Positions 24,751-30,325 of a stretch of 34,872 nt of DNA are shown here, one piece after another. Location of the stretch: contig JAGCYX010000046.1 in assembly GCA_017960585.1 (NCBI GenBank), positions 1-34,872 of the forward strand, written 5' to 3'. A program made the position numbers and the translations under genes. The notes beneath the pieces were generated by a model, which worked only from the letters and a program-made list of their open reading frames with translations, was not told the DNA's origin and did no database searches. Each line of letters begins with the position of its first letter. The first letter of the stretch is position 1. Source of the stretch: Bacteroidales bacterium. GTDB taxonomy: Bacteria; Bacteroidota; Bacteroidia; Bacteroidales; UBA932.

Positions 24751-26064
24751 ATGACCCTGCGCAGGTTCAAGACCCTGCTGCTGCCGCTGTGCGCAGCCTG
24801 TCTGCTGCTCGCCGGATGGATGGTGTACCACGCCATCGCCGGCGGGCAGCTGGCGGGTTGCGGTGCGGGCAGCGGCTGCGACGCCGTGATGGGCAGCCGC
24901 TGGGCCTGGGTGCTCCGCGGCGTTCCCGTCGCGCTCCCCGCCGCCGTGGTCTACGCCCTGCTGATCATCTGCCTGCTGTTTCTGGAAGATTGCCGGTCGC
25001 AGCCGGCAATGACGACCACGGGACCGGCAATGACGACCACGGGACCGGCAATGACGACCACGGGACCGGCAATGACGACCACGGGACCGGCAATGACGGA
25101 CGACCGTCATGCCCGACCGGATCGGGCATCTCAAAGCCTGAACCGAATCATCTGGCCCCTGATGCTCTTCCTCGCCGGAAGCATCATCGGCGCCGCCCTA
25201 TGGTTCGCCTGGCTGCAGATCGGCGTCCTTCACGCCTTCTGCCCTTATTGTACGGTGCTGCACATCCTCGGATGTATTGCGGCGGGGATTATCCTATTGG
25301 CAGGAGATTGCCGGTCGAAGCCGGCAATGACGATGTTTGCGGCGGGCCTGGTGGCGGCGGCGGTATTCGCCGTCGTCCAGACGAAAACCCTGCCGGACGC
25401 CATCTACGACAGCGGCCGCACGGAAGCGGCCCTCCCGACCTTCGACGACGGCGAGGTCCCGGTGCTGGGAGATTCGCCGGTCGTCCTTCGACAAGCTCAG
25501 GAACCGCCGGCAATGACGGATGAACGTCATGCCCGACCTGATCGGGCATCTATTACCCTGCTGTTCGACTTCCAGTGCATCCACTGCCGGCGCCTGCACC
25601 GCATCCTGCCGGAGCTGCTGGAGCGCGCCGGCGGGCAGTTCGCCATCCAGCTCTGCCCCGTGCCGCTCAGCAGCGCCTGCAACCCCTACATCCCCGCCTC
25701 GGGCATCGACCGCTTCGCGGGCTCCTGCCCGCTCACCCGCCTCGCCCTGGCGGTGTGGTACGCCCGCCCGGACGCGTATGCCGATTATTGGGATTATCTG
25801 CTCGGAAGCGGTGACGAACACGCCGCCGTCAGCCCCGCCGAGGCGGAAGACCGTGCCCGGGAGCTGCTCGGCGACGGCCTGGAGGCCGCCCTGCAGGATC
25901 CGCGCATCGACAGCTATCTGCGCAAGGCCGAAGAACTGTTCGGCCGCACCTCCTCTTCAGAAAAGAGCGGCGTCCCCCGCTTCATCCACGGCCAGCAATG
26001 GCTCGTCCCCGAAACGGACGACCCCGACGCCCTCCTCACGCTCCTTCGCCAGCTTCCCCTGTGA
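24751..26064 (+). CDS. VKOR-DsbA fusion, disulfide-bond-forming membrane protein
   Basis: A 437-residue inner-membrane protein. The VKOR part has TM1 (about 8-28), the loop cysteines Cys37 and Cys43 (GCGAGSGCDAVMGS), TM2 (58-79), TM3 (133-157), the active site Cys164-Pro-Tyr-Cys167 at the start of TM4, and TM5 (about 195-210). A DsbA/thioredoxin-like domain follows in the periplasm with Cys276-Ile-His-Cys279. It should pass electrons from secreted cysteines to quinone. Three loops (about 80-127, 186-194 and 241-267) are encoded by palindromic repeats. I chose the ATG at 24751, four bases after the GH54-like stop, over 24685, which would overlap that gene by 62 bp. The TGA stop lies inside the end of repeat copy 2. 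Confidence 0.88.
   Translation: MTLRRFKTLLLPLCAACLLLAGWMVYHAIAGGQLAGCGAGSGCDAVMGSRWAWVLRGVPVALPAAVVYALLIICLLFLEDCRSQPAMTTTGPAMTTTGPAMTTTGPAMTTTGPAMTDDRHARPDRASQSLNRIIWPLMLFLAGSIIGAALWFAWLQIGVLHAFCPYCTVLHILGCIAAGIILLAGDCRSKPAMTMFAAGLVAAAVFAVVQTKTLPDAIYDSGRTEAALPTFDDGEVPVLGDSPVVLRQAQEPPAMTDERHARPDRASITLLFDFQCIHCRRLHRILPELLERAGGQFAIQLCPVPLSSACNPYIPASGIDRFAGSCPLTRLALAVWYARPDAYADYWDYLLGSGDEHAAVSPAEAEDRARELLGDGLEAALQDPRIDSYLRKAEELFGRTSSSEKSGVPRFIHGQQWLVPETDDPDALLTLLRQLPL
24989..25130 (+). repeat. In-frame REP-like palindrome, 21-bp tandem repeat and second palindrome
   Basis: ATTGCCGG/CCGGCAAT (24989-24996 with 25003-25010) is followed by four exact 21-bp units (25011-25094, each ending CCGGCAAT) and then the palindrome ATGCCCGA/TCGGGCAT (25109-25116 with 25122-25129). 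The frame stays open: the tandem units encode AMTTTGP four times in the loop between TM2 and TM3 of the VKOR-DsbA protein. Confidence 0.92.
25307..25328 (+). repeat. In-frame REP-like palindrome, second site
   Basis: ATTGCCGG (25307-25314), 6-nt loop, CCGGCAAT (25321-25328). It is nearly identical to the palindrome at 24989 and in the same frame, encoding GDCRSKPAMT after TM4 of the VKOR domain. Confidence 0.88.
25472..25549 (+). repeat. In-frame composite palindrome, third site
   Basis: A variant ATTCGCCGG arm (25472-25480) and GCCGGCAAT (25506-25514) enclose CTTCGACAAGCTCAGG, a palindrome-like motif that recurs in many bacterial genomes. The ATGCCCGA/TCGGGCAT palindrome (25529-25536 with 25542-25549) follows. 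The encoded peptide ends PAMTDERHARPDRAS, nearly the same as at the first site, and lies in the linker between TM5 and the DsbA-like domain. Confidence 0.85.
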
Positions 26065-26167
26065 GCTATAACTGTTTGAAAGTCAGTTTATAAACGTTTT
26101 GTACTCCCCCAAAAATCGAGAGAGCACAAAACGTTAAATTATTAGTAAACAGTTAGTTACTGCTCAC
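26061..26167 (-). repeat. 107-bp symmetric palindromic element, copy 2
   Basis: Same length and geometry as copy 1: ends 26061-26066 and 26162-26167, central stem 26093-26105 with 26123-26135, 17-nt loop, 32-nt flanks. The outer arm extends to CTGTGAGC/GCTCACAG. Copy 1 has ACTG/CAGT at the stem base, while this copy has AACG/CGTT, a compensatory change. In minus-strand RNA the stem and its loop form about 20 successive pairs, G-U included. It lies between convergent genes, begins 20 nt after the GH43 stop in its own orientation, and contains the stop codon of the VKOR-DsbA gene. Confidence 0.85.
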
Positions 26168-26189
26168 AGCCATTCGGGGTGAGCGATGA

Positions 26190-28241
26190 TTAGTTGATCA
26201 GGTAGATCTTCTCCAGACCGTTCCAGGTGCAGGTGACGGTGGCGCGGCCCTCGACGACGGGGCTGATCTTCACCTTCACGGCCGGGTCGGTGCTCTTCAC
26301 CTCCAGGACGGAACCGTCCTTCACGGGAGCATAGACCTGGTAGCGGATCTGGTCCGTGAGACCGTTGGCGTTGGAGCAGCGGATCGGCGTGGTGGGCACG
26401 GCGAGGTCGCGGCCGTCGCAGAGGATGCGGACGCTCGGCACCGCCGGGCGGTCCAGGTACTCATTGGCCTTGCAGAAGCCGATGCCGTGCAGGTCGAAGA
26501 GACCCTGCGGGCGCTGCGGGACGTTCGGGCGGAAGCCCGGGAAACGCTGCCCGTTCTGCGGCGGTTCCGGAATGTCCGGGCCCTCGGCCACCAGGTAGAT
26601 GGCGTGCTTGCCGCTCAGGCCTTCCACCTGCGGCACGGCCACGCGGAACGCCTGCGACTGCCTCGGGGCGTCGGCGGGCACTTCGATGACCGCGATCTCG
26701 CGGCCCTTCCAGAAGGCGTTCGCGTAGGGGCCGTCCAGCATCACGTGGATCTTGAAGGCGCCCTTGCCGCCGGGGGTCAGGAAGAGGTTGAGGATGGTGC
26801 CGTCGCCCGCGCGGGTGCCGGCAAAGGCCTTCACGCCCTTGCTGTCCTGCGCCAGGCCGCCGAAGCCGAAGTACTTGAAGCCCACGATGCCGCCGTTCTT
26901 GATGCCGGCGAGGTCCATGCTGTTGTCCCAGACGTCGTGGTTGTCCTGCATCCAGTTCTGGTCGGTCATATAGCAGGCGTAGCCCGCGGAGTAGTAGCGG
27001 TAGGGCGGCAGGCCGAAGATCTGGAAGCCTTCGCTCGTGACTTCGGCGCCGGTGTAGGTCTGTCCGTCGGCGGCCGCGGCCACCCATTTCTCGTCCGCGG
27101 CGTAAGGGTCGTAGGCCGTGATGCGGAGCGTGCCGCCGTCGGCCACCTTCTTCTTGTCCCACTCGATCTTGACGGGCGCCACCATCGGCTGGCGGGCGTT
27201 GCCGAAGCCGCGCGGCGGACGGTGGTAGAAGACGTACCACTGGCCGTTGATCTCCTGCAGGGAGCCGTGCGTGTTGTGGGCGGCGTTGGCGGTCATCAGG
27301 TGCTCGCCGTTCTCGTCAGGCACCACGCCGCGCGAGTCCACGAGCACGCCGCCGGAGCGCCAGGGCCCGAGGGGTGAATCGCCGTAGGCATAGCGCAGGG
27401 CGGAGTTGGTGGACTCCAGCCCGTAGTCCGGGCCGCTGTAGCCGGAGAAGACCATCACGTACTTGTTGCCCACCTGGCGGATGCTGGAAGCCTCGAAGAA
27501 GTTGAATTCTCCCGGGTTCTGGTCCTTGTAGAGGGCGGGGTACTGCGTCCCTTCCGGATCACGTACCTCGCCGTAGCGGGCGCTGGCCGGGATGAAGTAG
27601 TCGTGGATCTCCGTGCCGGGGCGCATCGAGTACATCGTCTCGGGATCCAGCTCGATGGCAGTCGAATGCTGGAAGCCGTAGAAGGCGTAGGCCCGGAAGC
27701 CGCGTGCGAAGTCGGGATCCTTCTTGTTGGTCACCGGCTCGATGAAGACCGACGGGTCGAAGTCGATGATCGAGCCCGGCAGGCAGCCGCGGCCGTCCGG
27801 CGTGGCGTTGACGGGGAAGAACGGCCCGTCCGGGCGCTCACCCCGGCAGACCATCGCCACGCGCCCGCGCCCGCGGGAGTGCGGATATAAGTAGTACACC
27901 TTCTTGCCGGTGGCCTTCTCCGTCACCTCCACGAGGTCGGGGGCGTACATGGTGTCCCACTGGCCGTCCACGAACCAGGTGAAGATCGGGCCTTCGTCGC
28001 GCCACTGCGAGAGGTCCTCGACGGGCGCGGACCACATGCGGATGTCGCTGCCGCAGTAGGCGGTGTAGGTGATATCGTGCGAACCGATGATGTAGGCGCG
28101 GTATTTCCCGGGGTTGTCGGGGTCTTCGAACACGCGGGGTTCGCCGTCGGGGAGGTGCTCCCAAAGCGGGAGGTACGGGTTCTGCGCCATCGCCGACAGG
28201 GCGGCGGCCAGAAGCGAAAGGGTCAGGAGTATTCTTCTCAT
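26190..28241 (-). CDS. GH43 family glycosidase with C-terminal CBM6-like region
   Basis: A 683-residue exported enzyme. The signal peptide covers about 1-20 (ending AMAQ). A five-bladed GH43 catalytic domain follows (about 25-390): the candidate base Asp40 in VFEDP, Asp102 in YAPDLVEV and the general acid Glu250 in FFEASSIR. From about 415 a carbohydrate-binding region of the CBM6 type ends with HAIYLVAEG, and a C-terminal beta domain (about 615-683) closes the protein. GH43 enzymes cleave arabinofuranose or xylose from arabinoxylan and arabinan; the subfamily cannot be set by eye. It has its own promoter and is divergent from the DUF2207 gene. Confidence 0.88.
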   Translation of the reverse strand: MRRILLTLSLLAAALSAMAQNPYLPLWEHLPDGEPRVFEDPDNPGKYRAYIIGSHDITYTAYCGSDIRMWSAPVEDLSQWRDEGPIFTWFVDGQWDTMYAPDLVEVTEKATGKKVYYLYPHSRGRGRVAMVCRGERPDGPFFPVNATPDGRGCLPGSIIDFDPSVFIEPVTNKKDPDFARGFRAYAFYGFQHSTAIELDPETMYSMRPGTEIHDYFIPASARYGEVRDPEGTQYPALYKDQNPGEFNFFEASSIRQVGNKYVMVFSGYSGPDYGLESTNSALRYAYGDSPLGPWRSGGVLVDSRGVVPDENGEHLMTANAAHNTHGSLQEINGQWYVFYHRPPRGFGNARQPMVAPVKIEWDKKKVADGGTLRITAYDPYAADEKWVAAAADGQTYTGAEVTSEGFQIFGLPPYRYYSAGYACYMTDQNWMQDNHDVWDNSMDLAGIKNGGIVGFKYFGFGGLAQDSKGVKAFAGTRAGDGTILNLFLTPGGKGAFKIHVMLDGPYANAFWKGREIAVIEVPADAPRQSQAFRVAVPQVEGLSGKHAIYLVAEGPDIPEPPQNGQRFPGFRPNVPQRPQGLFDLHGIGFCKANEYLDRPAVPSVRILCDGRDLAVPTTPIRCSNANGLTDQIRYQVYAPVKDGSVLEVKSTDPAVKVKISPVVEGRATVTCTWNGLEKIYLIN

Positions 28242-28258
28242 AACGGGATTGGTTTGGA

Positions 28259-28290
28259 CAAATATACCCTTTTTGGCCCGAAATAACCAA
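28259..28290 (-). promoter_or_regulatory. Bacteroides-type promoter for the GH43 gene
   Basis: On the minus strand TTG (28290-28288), 21 nt, then TATATTTG (28266-28259), a full -7 match. Transcription would begin about 10 nt before the start codon at 28241. Confidence 0.65.
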
Positions 28291-28321
28291 TAAGATTATA
28301 CCAGATTCTGTCAAAAAAGAG

Positions 28322-28329
28322 TAACTTCG
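28322..28329 (+). promoter_or_regulatory. Weak -7 box for the DUF2207 gene
   Basis: TAACTTCG differs from TAnnTTTG by one base and lies 25 nt before the start at 28355; no convincing -33 box was found. Confidence 0.35.
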
Positions 28330-28354
28330 CGGAAATCCAAAACGCCATCCGCTG

Positions 28355-30091
28355 ATGAAAAAGATCCTGATTCCCCTTCTCCTCCTGTTCCAGGCTGTCT
28401 TCGCACTGTCCGCCCAGGAGATCCGCTATATCGACGAGACCGTCGTGATCAACGCCGACGGCAGCGCCCGCGTCACGCAGGTCTGGGATGTGACCGTGGT
28501 CTCCGGCACGGAGTTCTACCTGCCCTTCGACAACCTCGGGCCGATGCGCATCGAGAACCTGAGCGTCAGCGAGAACGGCCGGGAATTCGTTTCCGAAGGC
28601 ATTGGCTGGGACACCGACCGCACGCGGGAGCAGAAGCGCGGCCGCTGCGGCATCGTCCGCAAATCCAACGGCGTGGAGCTCTGCTGGGGACAGGGCGACT
28701 ACGGCGACCACGTCTGGACGGTCACCTATACCATACACGGCCTGGTCATGCGGATGGGCGAGTACAACGGACTCTATTTCACCTTCGTCAACCCCGGGCT
28801 GGCGTCGCCGCCCAAGCACGTGAAGGTGACGCTGCTCAACGGGACGCGCGGGCCGGAATGGACCTCCGACAACGTCAAGGTCTGGGGCTTCCGCAGCGAC
28901 AGCGAGATCTATGTGGAGAACGGTGCGGTGCGGGCCGAGTCCCTGTCGGCCTTCGGCCGGAACAACGCGATGACGGTGCTGGTGCGCTTCGATCCGGACC
29001 TGCTCAGCCCGGCCGTGACGTACACCCGGGACTTCGAGAAAGTGAAGGCCGACGCCTTCGACGGCAGCGACTATCTCAAGCAGAAGAAGTCCATCTTCGC
29101 CATCATCTGGGAGGGGATCCAGTACTTCTTCGGAGCGATGCTGGTGCTGATCGGGTTCCTCTGCTCGCCGGCGGGCCTCCTGGTGGTCGGCCTGCTCTAT
29201 TGGATAGTGTTGGCCTTCATCTACTACATCCTCGGACTGAAATACCGGAAGAATATCGTCGGCGCCTACAAGGTCAAAGGCTGGTATCGCGACCTCCCGC
29301 TGCAGGGAAGCATCCCGGCGGCCTACTTCGCCCTGATGAAGGGTGACCGGATGCCGGGCGCGGACTACTCCAACAATCTGATCGGGGCCTATTTCCTCCG
29401 CTGGGTGATGGACGGCGTCGTGGGCGTGGTCCCGGATCCGACCAGCAAGAACCGCGTCAACCTCTCCTTCGAGAAGGAGGCGCGTTTCCCGGAGGTCGTG
29501 GAGAACGACCTCTACAAGATGGTCCGCGAGGCCAGCGGCAGCAACCTCATCCTGGAGGCGGGCGAATTCGAGAAATGGGCGAAGAAGTCCTTCAAGAAGG
29601 TGTCCAACATCCCGGAGCGCGAGAAGACCGTCGGCCTCAAGTGGTTCCAGGACCGGCACTATATGGTCAACAACGACAAGTGCACCCCGGAAGGCCAGGA
29701 GCAGGCGCGCCACCTGATCGAGTTCAAGAATTTCCTGAATGACTTCACGCTCAACAGGCAGCGCGGCTCCATCGAAGTGGCGCTCTGGCGCGAGTATCTG
29801 GTGTACGCGGCCCTGTTCGGCATCGCCGACAAGGTGGCGAAGGAGTTCCAGAAGCTGTATCCGGGCGACTTCGAGCAGTTCACGCAGACCGTCGGCCTGA
29901 ATCCTTCCACGATGTACGACATGATGCGGATCTCCCACAACATCTCCGCGACGGCGATGCGCAACGCCGCAGCCGAGAAGGCGGCCCGCAGCAGCAGCGG
30001 CAGTGGCTGGAGCGGCGGTGGCGGCGGCCACTTCTCCTCCGGCGGCGGTGGCGGATCGTTCGGCGGCTCCTTCGGCGGCGGCAGCCGCTAG
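28355..30091 (+). CDS. DUF2207 family membrane protein with glycine-rich tail
   Basis: A 578-residue protein: signal peptide (about 1-20, ending LSAQ), an extracytoplasmic beta domain (about 21-240, starting IRYIDETVVINADGSARVTQVWDV), two membrane segments (about 246-300), a cytoplasmic helical part, and a Gly/Ser-rich end with runs such as GGGGGHFSSGGGGGSFGG. This is the arrangement of DUF2207 predicted membrane proteins, whose function is unknown. No link to glycan use is visible. It is followed by a terminator and by repeat copy 3. Confidence 0.78.
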   Translation: MKKILIPLLLLFQAVFALSAQEIRYIDETVVINADGSARVTQVWDVTVVSGTEFYLPFDNLGPMRIENLSVSENGREFVSEGIGWDTDRTREQKRGRCGIVRKSNGVELCWGQGDYGDHVWTVTYTIHGLVMRMGEYNGLYFTFVNPGLASPPKHVKVTLLNGTRGPEWTSDNVKVWGFRSDSEIYVENGAVRAESLSAFGRNNAMTVLVRFDPDLLSPAVTYTRDFEKVKADAFDGSDYLKQKKSIFAIIWEGIQYFFGAMLVLIGFLCSPAGLLVVGLLYWIVLAFIYYILGLKYRKNIVGAYKVKGWYRDLPLQGSIPAAYFALMKGDRMPGADYSNNLIGAYFLRWVMDGVVGVVPDPTSKNRVNLSFEKEARFPEVVENDLYKMVREASGSNLILEAGEFEKWAKKSFKKVSNIPEREKTVGLKWFQDRHYMVNNDKCTPEGQEQARHLIEFKNFLNDFTLNRQRGSIEVALWREYLVYAALFGIADKVAKEFQKLYPGDFEQFTQTVGLNPSTMYDMMRISHNISATAMRNAAAEKAARSSSGSGWSGGGGGHFSSGGGGGSFGGSFGGGSR

Positions 30092-30101
30092 CAGCCCCCC
30101 C

Positions 30102-30121
30102 GGCGCCGCGACGCCTTTTTT
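30102..30121 (+). terminator. Rho-independent terminator after the DUF2207 gene
   Basis: A short GGCG/CGCC stem (30102-30105 with 30112-30115) followed by six T, 10 bp after the stop codon. Repeat copy 3 begins 4 bp later. Confidence 0.6.
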
Positions 30122-30124
30122 ACT

Positions 30125-30195
30125 GTGAGCTACAACTGATTATTTATTAATGAATTATTGTTTTGTATACTGACCATCAATTCGTTATAGCTCAC
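30125..30195 (+). repeat. Palindromic element, copy 3, 36-bp internal deletion
   Basis: It keeps both ends (GTGAGC 30125-30130, GCTCAC 30190-30195), the first 32-nt flank and the first stem arm (30157-30169), and the last 26 nt, which align without gaps to copy 2. The loop, the second stem arm and 6 nt are missing: 71 bp instead of 107. TATTAATGAA in the left flank is shared with copy 1 read on the minus strand, which sets the relative orientation. Confidence 0.8.
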
Positions 30196-30264
30196 AGGAC
30201 ATTCGTCGGGCGGGCAGAGGGAAACAGCGGAACGGGCAAAAAATGCAAAAAAATCAAAAAAATA

Positions 30265-30295
30265 TTTGCAGATTCAAAAAATCGTCTTACCTTTG
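30265..30295 (+). promoter_or_regulatory. Strong Bacteroides-type promoter for the beta-barrel gene
   Basis: TTTG (30265-30268), 19 nt, TACCTTTG (30288-30295): full consensus. Transcription would begin near 30303, within the inverted repeat at 30297-30320. Confidence 0.8.
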
Positions 30296-30296
30296 C

Positions 30297-30320
30297 AGTG
30301 TACTAATGAAGTAATACACT
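30297..30320 (+). promoter_or_regulatory. Inverted repeat AGTGTA-N12-TACACT, candidate operator
   Basis: Perfect 6-bp arms (30297-30302 and 30315-30320) overlap the predicted transcription start and end 5 bp before the start codon. The arms are the same as I recall for operators of YtrA-branch GntR repressors (there with a spacer of about 13). No such regulator is in the window, so a repressor site is an inference; a 5' mRNA hairpin is the alternative. Confidence 0.5.
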
Positions 30321-30325
30321 ACGCA

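Noticed and set aside
21531-24836. Minus-strand open frame of 1101 codons opposite the GH54-like gene
   Set aside because: Same composition artefact; the plus strand carries the conserved GH54 cysteines and acidic residues.
25011-25094. CRISPR array
   Set aside because: The 21-bp units follow each other directly without spacers and encode protein in frame.
24989-25549. Sequencing or assembly artefact inside the VKOR-DsbA gene
   Set aside because: All three repeat-bearing segments keep the frame and lie in loops, and the downstream DsbA-like domain is intact, so a real insertion is more likely. Raw reads would settle it.
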